NCBI RefSeq assembly: GCF_947568225.1 | Contig: NZ_CANOOQ010000001.1 | Location: 1-64,000 of the forward strand | Origin: Faecalispora anaeroviscerum | GTDB lineage: Bacteria; Bacillota; Clostridia; Oscillospirales; Acutalibacteraceae | DNA length: 64,000 bases | Reading direction: 5' to 3' | Part shown: positions 20,437 to 29,525 of the stretch, piece after piece | Position numbering within the stretch: position 1 is the first letter of the stretch | How the letters are laid out: each line of letters begins with the position of its first letter | The notes under the pieces: generated by a model | What the model was told of the DNA's origin: nothing | The model's database searches: none | The model's input: only the letters and a program-made list of their open reading frames with translations | Program-made: the position numbers and the translations under genes

Positions 20437-21027
20437 CTAAGTTAGAATTTTTTCAATGGAATGGTGCAGCTCGGTTTTCAGCATCTCAAACTGAAACGGT
20501 ATCCCCAGAATAACCGAATTGTAGCAGACAGATGACACGAGGCTGATTAGAATATACAGGCGCATGTGCGCGGTTTCCTCTTTTTCTCCGGCAGCGATGA
20601 AATCTCGAATGAACATTTGCCTTGCCGTACTCATTTCAGTGCAATTCATAATTTTTTCGTAAAGATTTAGGGAAAGATTTTTATAGGTGAATTCCAGGAA
20701 TTTTTTGTTCTGAGCAAAATAGCACATCAGGTAATCTGCGATAAAGATTACACATTGCTGAAAATTCTGTGGCTCGCTTTTCTTTTTTTCCTCTAGCGCG
20801 TCCAGGGCTTGGTTCAGAAGTACAGAGGTTTTACGGATGATGATTTGATCCGCCAGATCGTATTTGTCCCTGAAATACAGGTAAAATGTTCCCTTTGCCA
20901 CACCGGCGTCTTTTACGATATCGTCAATAATGGTGTTGTGAACTCCTTTGGAGAGAAATAGATCATATGCGGCGTCATATAGTCTGGAATACTTCTGCTT
21001 CTTTTTATTTAAAAGCTTTCCTTCCAT
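20437..21027 (-). CDS. TetR/AcrR family transcriptional regulator
   Basis: The 196-residue product has the N-terminal TetR helix-turn-helix (YDAAYDLFLSKGVHNTIIDD, then GVAKGTFYLYFRDK) and a variable ligand-binding C-terminal half. AAGGAGGAA precedes the ATG. It lies 55 bases upstream of the MMPL gene in the same direction and very probably represses it and itself through the two palindromes at 21055 and 21100. Confidence 0.92.
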   Translation of the reverse strand: MEGKLLNKKKQKYSRLYDAAYDLFLSKGVHNTIIDDIVKDAGVAKGTFYLYFRDKYDLADQIIIRKTSVLLNQALDALEEKKKSEPQNFQQCVIFIADYLMCYFAQNKKFLEFTYKNLSLNLYEKIMNCTEMSTARQMFIRDFIAAGEKEETAHMRLYILISLVSSVCYNSVILGIPFQFEMLKTELHHSIEKILT

Positions 21028-21054
21028 AAAAAGTATTTCCTCCTTTCTATTTTA

Positions 21055-21112
21055 TGACTACTGGTCAATAATTTTTCAATCACCAGTATAATCCTTAAAT
21101 GACTAATAGTCA
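21055..21112. promoter_or_regulatory. paired TetR operator candidates
   Basis: TGACTAATAGTCA at 21100-21112 is a perfect 13-base palindrome. TGACTACTGGTCA at 21055-21067 matches it at 11 of 13 positions. Both fall in the gap upstream of the TetR gene, 45 bases apart centre to centre, consistent with autoregulation. Confidence 0.7.
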
Positions 21113-21170
21113 ATTGCCAAAACACATTTTTAAGTTTAAATTTTGACTAGATCTTGCATGTTGCTTGTTG

Positions 21171-21208
21171 TGAAAACGGTTGCAGGCGCGGGGAAAGAAT
21201 GCTATGAT
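21171..21208 (+). promoter_or_regulatory. cre-like operator over the promoter of the LacI-type gene
   Basis: TGAAAACGGTTGCA at 21171-21184 fits the cre consensus TGWAARCGNTWNCA at every position. It overlaps TTGCAG (21180-21185), which is 17 bases from TATGAT (21203-21208). Such a site could bind CcpA or the LacI-type protein encoded just downstream. Confidence 0.65.
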
Positions 21209-21228
21209 GCATTTTGAGGTGATTTGCT

Positions 21229-22130
21229 TTGACCACCATCAAAGATGTCGCAGCGGTGGCCGGTGTGTCGGCCAGCACTGTTTCCAGAGTGCTCAGCGGC
21301 AAGAGCTATGTAAATGAGCAGACCCGCCAGCGGGTGCTGGAGGCCGTAAAGAAAATGGATTACAGCCCGAATGTACTCGCGAAGGGGCTGAAAATGGGGC
21401 GCAGTAATACCATTGCGCTGCTGGTTCCGAGCATTCAGAACCTGATTTTCCCCGACATTACCCGCGGCGCAGAGGATACCGCCCGCAAAAACGGGTTTAC
21501 GGTGGTTCTCTGCAATACCGACGAGGACGTCGACGTGGAAAAATCCTATATCAATCAGCTCAAAAAGCGTTGGATCGATGGCTTTATCGTCTGCTCCATG
21601 CTGCCCGGCTCCGACCACATCCGTTCCTTGCGCGAGGAGGGCTTTCCTCTGGTGCTGATTAACCGGTGTGAAAGGGAGGATCATCTGGATGCGGTGATTG
21701 TCGATCACGTTCAGGCGTCTTACGACGCGGTTCATTACCTGGTACGCACAGGGCACAGACGCATTGCGCTGGCGCTCGGGCGCGAAGAGCTAACACCGTA
21801 CCGTGAATGGCTCGACGGCTACCTGGCCGCCCTGCGCGACAATTATCTTCCAGTGGAGGAAAGGCTGATCCTGCGCGAAACAAATGGCGATCACAGCTTA
21901 TACGATCTGACAAGGAACATGTTTTCGGTGCAGCCCTGGCCCGATTCGATTTTTGCGACGAGCGACTCCAAAGCAATTGTGGTGCTGCATGCGCTGCACG
22001 ATATGAGGGTGCGCATGCAGCAGGATATTTCGGTGCTGGGATTCGATACAAGGATAAAACCGGTACCCTGCCGGCGCCGGTCGTCGATATACTGAATACC
22101 AATCTTGTCATACGCAAATCGACCCGATGA
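21229..22130 (+). pseudogene. LacI-family regulator, 3' end degraded
   Basis: The first 280 codons encode a normal LacI-type protein: helix-turn-helix TIKDVAAVAGVSASTVSRVL, hinge, and a periplasmic-binding-like domain reaching DISVLGFD. The frame then runs into unrelated residues and stops at 22095. The normal family ending (NLVIRKSTR) is present in another frame at about 22104-22130. About 40-50 residues between these points, including the usual PPLTT-type strand, are missing. This indicates a deletion plus frameshift rather than a single sequencing error. The start is TTG with GAGGTGA upstream. No sugar genes lie beside it. Confidence 0.75.
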
Positions 22131-22265
22131 AAGAGTGAACCAAAGGAATCTCCTTGGGATTGCCCTTTGAAACGGGACGAACGAGCTAGTGAAGCGCCAA
22201 TATACCCGCTTTGCCGGGTGTATGCTCCACCGTACATTCAAATAGGCTTTCTGTGGAAAAGCAAG

Positions 22266-22320
22266 AGAAAAGCCGAAGGCATCCATGTGTAACGCGCGCA
22301 TGGATGCTTTCGGCTTTTCT
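22266..22320. terminator. long hairpin in the 22131-22430 gap
   Basis: A 22-bp stem with one G:T pair (22266-22287 with 22299-22320) separates the decayed LacI gene from the convergent GntR gene. The remaining sequence of this gap shows no gene. Confidence 0.75.
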
Positions 22321-22430
22321 GTTCGATTCTGCTCGGATTCTGGAACGGCCTCTGCCGAAAAATCGGAGGAGCCTGCCCCGGAATACCGGAAAATAAAGAG
22401 TGTGTTTTGGAATGGATTTTTCGATAGGAA

Positions 22431-23174
22431 TTATACCGTCATCAAAAAGTCTTCTTCCCATATTTTGCCCTTGAGCTGATCGGGTTCTTCAATCCCAGTA
22501 AATAGATCCGGGTATTTATGCTTCATGCGCGTTTCTTCGTCTTTCTTTTCTACAATATGAAGGTCAATCAGTTGCCTGATTTTTGAAATATTTCGTTCCT
22601 GTATCAACTGCAAAATTTCCTTGTGCTGCCCATAGGTCTGCTTTCGAATGTCCGGCTCCGAAAGAGAAAGCAGGCGAATGCGGAAATAGTGGCTCGACAT
22701 GTTTAGAACATTTTCAAGGCAGAACGGGTGGCTGGTGGCCTGAAAAAAAACGGTATGAAAGGCGTCGTCGGTGCGCAGAAAACCACGGGCGTCTTTGTTC
22801 TCCAGGGTTAGCTTTTGCTGCTCCAGAATTTCTTTCAACTTTTCAATATGAGATTCCTGATAGCTTTTTAAAAACTCTTCCAGGACTCTTTCTTCAATAC
22901 AGGCTCTCATAAAGCGCTCATCCTTGACTCGCTGGACGTCAATTTTAGAAACAATCGTTCCTTTTTGCGGCGTAGTCGTCACCAGCCCGTCCTTTGCTAG
23001 CTGAATGAGAGCGTCCCGAATGGGGGAGCGGCTCACCTTCAAAAAATCACTTAATTCGTTAATGTTGATGGTCTGGCCGGGCTTTACCTGCAGCTCAATA
23101 ATGCTGGTGCGAAGATACTGATATACATTTTCTCCCGCTGTCTGAGAGTCCTTGGTATTCTTCTGATTGGTCAC
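22431..23174 (-). CDS. GntR family regulator with FCD domain
   Basis: The 247-residue product has an N-terminal winged helix (ININELSDFLKVSRSPIRDA, then TTTPQKGTIVS) and an all-helical FCD ligand-binding domain (residues about 90-220) with metal-site-type residues in RTDDAFH and GQHKEIL. The GTG start follows GGAGGGG. It is divergent from the sugar-acid genes at 23597, and FCD regulators of the UxuR/ExuR type commonly sense hexuronates or their derivatives. The likely role is repression of that operon. Confidence 0.9.
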   Translation of the reverse strand: MTNQKNTKDSQTAGENVYQYLRTSIIELQVKPGQTININELSDFLKVSRSPIRDALIQLAKDGLVTTTPQKGTIVSKIDVQRVKDERFMRACIEERVLEEFLKSYQESHIEKLKEILEQQKLTLENKDARGFLRTDDAFHTVFFQATSHPFCLENVLNMSSHYFRIRLLSLSEPDIRKQTYGQHKEILQLIQERNISKIRQLIDLHIVEKKDEETRMKHKYPDLFTGIEEPDQLKGKIWEEDFLMTV

Positions 23175-23596
23175 AAATGCCCCTCCAATAATTAAAATAG
23201 GCGATATGTCATACTGCGATGAAGCAATGGGTTATCTTTTTAAGTGAGGCTCTTATTACAATATATACGAAAAGTCGTTTTTCAAGTGTATGGAAGATAA
23301 GAAGAAGTGTTGTTCTGTAACATATTAATCTAATATATTGTATTTCATTGTTCTGCGTAATACAAGAAGAATATTAAAAATAATTTATTTGCTTTCAGAT
23401 TTTTGTCAAAAAAATAACATTTTGATCAAATTCATAAACAATTCAACTTGGATTTGTAGAATATACTCATGGACTGGCACGACTAGCTGTGTTATATTAG
23501 ATATTACAAACAGTTATATCAGGTTAATATATTAACGTAATATTTATTAAGATATATATCTGATGGGAATGTGCATTTTGAAGGGTGGTCACAATC
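23175..23596. promoter_or_regulatory. AT-rich divergent control region of the sugar-acid locus
   Basis: This 420-base gap separates the GntR gene from the dehydrogenase. It contains a perfect 14-base palindrome, GTTAATATATTAAC, at 23523-23536 and ATATTAATCTAATAT at 23322-23336. Either could be a GntR operator. No gene is seen in the gap; an open frame at 23338-23535 has no ribosome binding site and poor codon use. Confidence 0.5.
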
Positions 23597-24622
23597 TTGA
23601 AAGAAGTAGTTATTACCGCGGCCCGGCAGTTTGAAGTTCGACAGGCTCCTGTTCCAAAGCCCGGCGACGGAGAAGTTTTAATTCAAATGAAGGCGGCTGG
23701 CGTATGCGGTTCTGATTTCCATTTGTTTTTAGGAGAAAATCCCAATGCGGTCTATCCCCGCATTCCAGGCCATGAAAATGCCGGTGTTGTGGTGGAGGTA
23801 GGCAAAAACGTAACCTCCGTTCGTCCTGGGGACGCCGTAGTGGTCGACTTGGTGGTTGCCTGCGGCCATTGCCCCCAATGCCTCAGCGGGCGGCGGAACG
23901 TTTGCCGTACAGTAAAGGCACGCGGCGCTGCGATTGACGGCGGTTGGAGAGAATATTTTGCCGTGCCGGAGCAAGAGGTTTATGTTTTGCCCAAGGGAAT
24001 TACATACCGGGAGGCGGCGCTCATTGAGCCGTTTGCCATCGGCGGTCACTGCACCAAGCGGGCCGGAGTTCAGGGCGGAGAATCGGTTTTGGTGCTGGGC
24101 AGCGGAACCATCGGCGCGGTTATTCTGCAAACCTTAAAGCTGAAGGGTTGCCGGGTGATCTGCGCCGATATCAATGAAAGCTCCTTGGAGCGTGCGAAAG
24201 AATACGGCGCCGATTCTGTTGTCAATACGAAGACACAGAATCTCAGGGAATGCGTGCAGGAGTTTACGAATGGAGCCGGGGTCGATATGATTTTCGATTC
24301 CGCGTGCTATCCGGGTTCGCTCACCGCAGTATTGGAGCAGGGCATTCCCACCAACGGGGCAACAATTGTGCCCCTGGGCTTCTGCACGGAGCCGGAGGGA
24401 ATTACGCAGGCGATGATCAATGCACGGGAGCTTTCCATTATTGGTACCAGAATGTCTACCGGTCAGTTCCAGCCCACAATTCAGAACTTTGCGCAGGGTA
24501 AATTTCAGCTGGACGGTATGGTCAGCCATTATATTCCCTTCGATCAGGTGGGTCAGGTGTTTGAAAACATGCTGCATCCGGTGAAAGATATGAAAAAGAT
24601 GGTTATTGTGTTTGGGGAGTAA
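23597..24622 (+). CDS. zinc-dependent sugar-acid dehydrogenase, probably L-gulonate 5-dehydrogenase type
   Basis: This medium-chain dehydrogenase of 341 residues has a GroES-like domain with the catalytic zinc ligands in CGSDFH and GHENAG, the four-cysteine structural zinc site (CGHCPQCLSGRRNVC), and a Rossmann domain with VLVLGSGTIGAV. The TTG at 23597 has AGGGTGG 8 bases upstream; a GTG at 23585 overlaps that site. With UxuB and UxuA downstream the best guess is oxidation of L-gulonate to D-fructuronate (LgoD/RspB-like), but a different hexonate or polyol is possible. Confidence 0.78.
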   Translation: MKEVVITAARQFEVRQAPVPKPGDGEVLIQMKAAGVCGSDFHLFLGENPNAVYPRIPGHENAGVVVEVGKNVTSVRPGDAVVVDLVVACGHCPQCLSGRRNVCRTVKARGAAIDGGWREYFAVPEQEVYVLPKGITYREAALIEPFAIGGHCTKRAGVQGGESVLVLGSGTIGAVILQTLKLKGCRVICADINESSLERAKEYGADSVVNTKTQNLRECVQEFTNGAGVDMIFDSACYPGSLTAVLEQGIPTNGATIVPLGFCTEPEGITQAMINARELSIIGTRMSTGQFQPTIQNFAQGKFQLDGMVSHYIPFDQVGQVFENMLHPVKDMKKMVIVFGE

Positions 24623-24755
24623 AAATCAGCGGCATTCAAAATAGGAATTTAGCGGCAGGGGAATTTCGAAGCCGTTAAAGATAGAATGTGAGAAAAGGAA
24701 TAGGAGGAGTTTAAGAATGAAAGAAAAACTGGAGGGCTCAGGAGGAAATGTTACA

Positions 24756-25784
24756 ATGAAAAAAGTGCTTTCGACCATCCTTGCAGTCATGATGATTGCC
24801 ACCCTCACAACAGCGTGCAGCAGCGGAGCCGCCAAGAATGAGAGCAGCAAAGTTGAGGAAAAGGAGTTCAACCTCAAAATCGGCGACAACTGGGGAGCGA
24901 CACACCCTATGGCGGCGGCCCTTGACAATGTTTTTAAGAAACAGATTGAAGAAAAGTCCGGTGGCAAAATTAAGGTTGAGGTGTACCATGACGGTTTGCT
25001 GGGCGATGAAGCTGCCCTTTGGCAGTCTGTCCGAGATGGTTCCGTAGACTTTACGGTTGTGGGTACCCCGATGAACCAGGAGTTTCCAATGATGCTTATT
25101 TCCGACTGGCCGTTCCTGTATCGTGATCTCGACCACGCTAAAAAAGTCTGGACAGGCTCAATTGCGGACGAAGTAAGTTCAAAGTTCCATGACAAATTCC
25201 CTGAAGTTGAACTGCTTGGCTGGGGCCCCAACTCCGCGCGTACCTTTACATCAAACAAGAAGCTGACGAGTGTTGAAGATTTTGTGGGTCAAAAATTCCG
25301 TATGCCCAACAATCCCATTCATGTTGGTATCACCAAGAACCTTGGAGCGTCTGCGACGGTGATCCCGCTCGGCGAGCTGTTCACCGCGCTGGAAACCGGT
25401 ACCGTGGACGGACAGGACAATGGCATGGTGACTGTGCTTGCCCAGAATTTCCAGGAAGTTCAGAAATACCTGTATGAGACGAACCATATCGTCGCTACCC
25501 TCGAAATCGTTGCGAATACAAAGATAATGGATGAAATGTCTGAGAACCAGCGCCAGATTATCCGCGACGCGAGCAAAGCTGCCGCTGCCCAGGCGTGGGA
25601 TGACTACATCGCTTCTGTTGATAAGGACCGCAAAACACTTCAGGACGCGGGTGTGATCGTAACGGCCTGCTCCGCTGAAGACAAGGCGAAAATTATCGCG
25701 AAAATTCAGCCCACAATAGACAAACTTCTCGCTGAGAATGATTGGGCGAAGGATTTGACAGAAAAAATTAAAGCCGTTCAGTGA
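24756..25784 (+). CDS. TRAP transporter substrate-binding lipoprotein (DctP family)
   Basis: This extracytoplasmic receptor delivers the substrate to the TRAP permease. The 342-residue product begins MKKVLSTILAV with a lipoprotein-type signal ending at Cys in TTACSSG. The DctP fold shows in YHDGLLGDEAALWQSVRDGS and VDGQDNGMV. Two in-frame starts each have a good ribosome binding site: 24717 (TAGGAGGAG) and 24756 (AGGAGGAA). I chose 24756 because it puts the signal peptide at the N terminus. Confidence 0.9.
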   Translation: MKKVLSTILAVMMIATLTTACSSGAAKNESSKVEEKEFNLKIGDNWGATHPMAAALDNVFKKQIEEKSGGKIKVEVYHDGLLGDEAALWQSVRDGSVDFTVVGTPMNQEFPMMLISDWPFLYRDLDHAKKVWTGSIADEVSSKFHDKFPEVELLGWGPNSARTFTSNKKLTSVEDFVGQKFRMPNNPIHVGITKNLGASATVIPLGELFTALETGTVDGQDNGMVTVLAQNFQEVQKYLYETNHIVATLEIVANTKIMDEMSENQRQIIRDASKAAAAQAWDDYIASVDKDRKTLQDAGVIVTACSAEDKAKIIAKIQPTIDKLLAENDWAKDLTEKIKAVQ

Positions 25785-25796
25785 TTTCATTTCAGT

Positions 25797-25829
25797 AAGA
25801 CCGTGCCCCTTTCAGTGGGGTACGGTCTT
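25797..25829 (+). terminator. hairpin between dctP and dctQ (likely partial terminator)
   Basis: A 13-bp stem (25797-25809 with 25817-25829, one G:T pair) sits in the short gap between receptor and permease genes. Without a full T tract it may act as a 3' stabiliser that keeps the receptor in excess over the permease. Confidence 0.6.
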
Positions 25830-25853
25830 GTGTATCAAAGAGGAGGGTAATTT

Positions 25854-26432
25854 ATGTCCGACAGCAGTCATAAGTCGCGAGGGATTGGAAACATCATAGA
25901 CAAACTGTTTAAGGTCATAGAGATTGTCATAGCAATCTTTCTGGGTGTAATGATTTTTTTCACCTTTTTGAATGTTGTACTGCGCCAGTTTGAATTGGGC
26001 TTCACGTGGAGCGAAGAAGTATCGCGCATTTGCTTTATCTATTTGGTATACCTGGGCTCAATCATAGCCGCACGCGAAAACCGCCACCTTATGATTGACA
26101 CGCTGATTAACAAGATTCCTCCCATGCCACAGAAAATTTTGTATGTGGTGATTCAGGGCGCGATCATTTGGATGATGGGTGTATTGGCGACTGGCGCGTT
26201 TCAAAATGCATGGAAAAATCGTAACGACTTCTGGGTCGCGACGCACTTCCCGGTTTTTATGGTGCATTTTGCTGGCGTCCTGTTGGGCGTTTCCGTTATT
26301 CTTATTTCACTGGTAAACCTGTACCGTATGTTCTTCCTGAAAGAATCTGTGCTGGAGCTGTTTGGGGACCACGGTGAGGACGACGCGTCATTCGCGGACG
26401 GAGAATCAGGGGAAGGAGCCGGTCTGCAATGA
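25854..26432 (+). CDS. TRAP transporter small permease (DctQ family)
   Basis: This 192-residue protein has four transmembrane segments and the DctQ pattern FTWSEEVSRICFIYLVYLGS. It is the small membrane subunit that pairs with DctM. AGAGGAGGG precedes the ATG. Its last four bases overlap the start of the large permease (ATGA), indicating coupled translation. The final 25 residues are acidic and extend past the usual family end. Confidence 0.93.
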   Translation: MSDSSHKSRGIGNIIDKLFKVIEIVIAIFLGVMIFFTFLNVVLRQFELGFTWSEEVSRICFIYLVYLGSIIAARENRHLMIDTLINKIPPMPQKILYVVIQGAIIWMMGVLATGAFQNAWKNRNDFWVATHFPVFMVHFAGVLLGVSVILISLVNLYRMFFLKESVLELFGDHGEDDASFADGESGEGAGLQ

Positions 26433-27727
26433 TTATTGCTATCTTTATTTCTTCTATGCTGGTGGGCATCTTAATCGGACTCCCGATTGCCGTGGCGCTG
26501 CTGCTGTGTGCTGTGGCGACAGCGCTGGCGCTTGGCGGCGGTGACGCGAATCCAACGATTATTGCGCGCACACTGATGCAAGGCTCGGACTCCGTTACGA
26601 TGATGGCGCTGCCGTTTTTCGTACTGGCAGGCGAAATCATGAATCGTGGCGGACTGACGAAGCGCATTATTGCGTTTTGCAATATCTTTATCGGGCGCGT
26701 GCGCGGTGGATTGGGCTATGTTACGATCCTTGCGTGCCTGATGTTTGCTTCGCTCGTCGGCTCTGCTGTTGCGGCTTGTGCCGCACTGGGCGCGATTCTG
26801 ATTCCTATGATGGCGAACTCCGGTTACAACCGTGAGAAAGCAGCAGCACTTACCGCGAGTGCGAACCTGGTCGCGCCGATTATGCCGCCGTCAGTGCCAA
26901 TGATTGTATACGGTATTGCGGCGGGGGTGTCAATCAAGTCCATGTTCATGGGTGGCATCGCACCAGCCATTTACCTTACGATCATTGCCTGCGTGGTATG
27001 GTTTTTTGTTTCCCGCAAAAAAGGTGTTGTACCGGATACGGAAACAATCTCGAAACCAACGGCGAAGGAAGCAGTTAAAATCATTTTCGAGGGTTTATGG
27101 GCGCTGTTCCTCCCGGCGATTATTCTTTTCGGTTTGCGCTCCGGTTATTTCACCGCGACGGAAGCGGGCGTAATCGCCTGCGTGTACGCAATCCTGATCG
27201 GTCTGTTTGTCTACCGAGAGATGAAAATAAAAGATTTGATGAAAGCGTTTGTGGCGTCGGCAAAGATGTCCGCCGTTGTGATGTTCCTCGCCGCTGCCGC
27301 TAACTGCGCCGCTTATTTTATGACAATATCGCGCATTCCGCAGATGATGACATCTGGTCTCGAGGGTCTGGTCGAAAGACCGACGCTCCTGATGTTTGTA
27401 CTAATGTGTATTGTAGTGATTGTAGGTCTTGCTATGGACGTAGTGCCAAGTATTCTGATTCTCACTCCCATTATGCTTCCGCTGGTGAAAGCGGCGGGGA
27501 TCGACCCGGTGTACTTCGGAATCGTGTTTGTACTGATGAACGTATTAGGGCTGACTTCTCCTCCTGTCGGACCCGTTTTAAATGTGGCGTGTGCTACGGG
27601 AAAGGTGAAGATGGATAAAATCATCTTGCCAACCATGCCGTATTTCATCGCGCAGACGATCCTATGTTTCCTGCTGGCGCTGGTGCCGGCATTGGTGGAA
27701 GTACCCTTAAGATGGTTTGGGGGCTAA
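26429..27727 (+). CDS. TRAP transporter large permease (DctM family)
   Basis: This 432-residue protein has about 12 transmembrane segments and forms the sodium-driven translocation pathway of the TRAP system. Characteristic segments are ALPFFVLAGEIMNRGGLTKR and NLVAPIMPPSVPMIVYG. With the DctP and DctQ genes it makes a complete three-part sugar-acid importer. Confidence 0.95.
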   Translation: MIIAIFISSMLVGILIGLPIAVALLLCAVATALALGGGDANPTIIARTLMQGSDSVTMMALPFFVLAGEIMNRGGLTKRIIAFCNIFIGRVRGGLGYVTILACLMFASLVGSAVAACAALGAILIPMMANSGYNREKAAALTASANLVAPIMPPSVPMIVYGIAAGVSIKSMFMGGIAPAIYLTIIACVVWFFVSRKKGVVPDTETISKPTAKEAVKIIFEGLWALFLPAIILFGLRSGYFTATEAGVIACVYAILIGLFVYREMKIKDLMKAFVASAKMSAVVMFLAAAANCAAYFMTISRIPQMMTSGLEGLVERPTLLMFVLMCIVVIVGLAMDVVPSILILTPIMLPLVKAAGIDPVYFGIVFVLMNVLGLTSPPVGPVLNVACATGKVKMDKIILPTMPYFIAQTILCFLLALVPALVEVPLRWFGG

Positions 27728-27806
27728 CATTGTGAGAGCAGCACATAGCGAAAAGTTCGCTGAGCGGACGATTGCAGACCGCTAAGAGACGAAAGGAGAG
27801 ATTGGA

Positions 27807-29420
27807 ATGAAACTGAATCGAGAGGGAATTTGTCAGCAGGCACAATGGGAGAATGCGGGCATTCACTTGCCCCGGTATCACATAGACGCGATGCGTGCGC
27901 AGACGGAAGCGGCGCCGCAGTGGGTGCATTTCGGCGCAGGGAATATTTTTCGAGGCTTTATTGCAGAACTTCAGCAGCGCCTATTAGAAGAAGGCTCCGC
28001 CAATACCGGAATTGTTGCGGTGGAAACCTTTGACGACGAGATTATCGAGAAAATTTATCAGCCCCACGATAATCTGGCGCTTTTGGTGCTGATGAACCCT
28101 GATGGCCGCCTCGACAAGACCGTAGTGGGCAGCATCGCCTGCGGCCTTTCCGTCTCTTCGCAGAAGGAGCAGGACTGGAACGAGCTGAGGCGCATTTTCC
28201 GCAGTCCGTCTTTGCAGATGGTCAGCTTTACGATCACCGAAAAAGGGTATGGCCTGCGAGATATGAAGGGTGAACTGCTGCCGGTTGTGCGCCAGGATTT
28301 GCAGGCCGGCCCCAAGGCTCCGCGCCATGCAATGGCGATTGTGGCCGCTCTGGCCTATGAGCGTTACCAGGCGGGTGAATTGCCAGTTGCTTTCGTCAGC
28401 ATGGATAATTGTTCGCACAACGGCGAAAAGCTGTCCTCTGCGGTACTGGAGATCGCCCGGGCGTGGCAGCAGAACGGCTTCGTTCCTGCGTCGTTTACTG
28501 CGTACATAGAAAATCCGGCCAAGGTGGGATTCCCATGGTCAATGATCGATAAGATCACGCCCCGGCCCTCTCCGGTGGTGCAGCAGGCTTTGGAAGAGGC
28601 TGGGGTGGAGGAGATGGCTCCCGTTATCACAGAGAAAAAGACCTTTATTGCGCCGTTTGTCAATGCGGAGGTTCCGCAGTACCTGGTGGTGGAGGATCAA
28701 TTCCCGAACGGCCGCCCCGCTTTAGAGAAGGCCGGTGTGTACTTTACTGATCGTATCACCGTGGAAAACACGGAGCGCATGAAGGTGACTACTTGTTTGA
28801 ATCCCCTGCATACCGCTCTGGCGGTGTACGGTTGCCTTTTGGGCTATGATTCCATCGCGGCGGAAATGGACGATCCCCAGCTCAAAAAATTAGTGGAGCG
28901 AATCGGCTACGATGAGGGAATGCCGGTTGTGGTAGACCCCGGCATCATCCATCCCGTGGATTTCATCCACGAGGTCATCGACCAGCGCCTGCCCAACCGC
29001 TTTATTCCCGATATGCCGCAGCGGATCGCTACGGATACCTCCCAGAAGGTCGCGATTCGGTTTGGGGAAACCATCCGCGCGTATCAGAGCCGTGAGGGAC
29101 TCGACCCAGGCACTCTGGTCTATATTCCGCTGGCTCTTGCCGGCTGGCTTCGTTACCTGCTGGCTCTTGACGACAACGGTCAGCCCATGGAGGTGAGTGC
29201 AGACCCCATGCGCGAGCAGCTGCAGCACTATTTGCAGGGCATCGAGCTGGGTAATCCCGCGTCGTATCATGGCCAGCTGCGCCCGGTTCTGGAGAATGAG
29301 ACTGTATTCGGTGTCAACCTGTATCAGGCAGGCCTTGGTGAAAAGGTAGAAGACATGTTCAAAGAGCTGATCGCCGGGCCTCATGCGGTACGCGAAACCC
29401 TGAAACGGTATATGCTTTAA
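27807..29420 (+). CDS. uxuB: D-mannonate oxidoreductase (fructuronate reductase)
   Basis: UxuB interconverts D-fructuronate and D-mannonate with NADH. The 537-residue product belongs to the long-chain mannitol dehydrogenase family: the Rossmann motif VHFGAGNIFRGFI, the conserved VTEKGY-like FTITEKGYGL, and the catalytic-domain motif TCLNPLHTALA. GAAAGGAGAGATTGG precedes the ATG. It lies between the TRAP genes and uxuA, which fits the hexuronate pathway. Confidence 0.93.
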   Translation: MKLNREGICQQAQWENAGIHLPRYHIDAMRAQTEAAPQWVHFGAGNIFRGFIAELQQRLLEEGSANTGIVAVETFDDEIIEKIYQPHDNLALLVLMNPDGRLDKTVVGSIACGLSVSSQKEQDWNELRRIFRSPSLQMVSFTITEKGYGLRDMKGELLPVVRQDLQAGPKAPRHAMAIVAALAYERYQAGELPVAFVSMDNCSHNGEKLSSAVLEIARAWQQNGFVPASFTAYIENPAKVGFPWSMIDKITPRPSPVVQQALEEAGVEEMAPVITEKKTFIAPFVNAEVPQYLVVEDQFPNGRPALEKAGVYFTDRITVENTERMKVTTCLNPLHTALAVYGCLLGYDSIAAEMDDPQLKKLVERIGYDEGMPVVVDPGIIHPVDFIHEVIDQRLPNRFIPDMPQRIATDTSQKVAIRFGETIRAYQSREGLDPGTLVYIPLALAGWLRYLLALDDNGQPMEVSADPMREQLQHYLQGIELGNPASYHGQLRPVLENETVFGVNLYQAGLGEKVEDMFKELIAGPHAVRETLKRYML

Positions 29421-29525
29421 AAGATGACTGATTTCTTTCTTCGCCGCAGGCGGGGAAAGAAATGGTTGTACTTGTATCAGGCGATTGACAAGTAAGTCAA
29501 TTTTGAAAAAAGGAGAGAATAAGGC

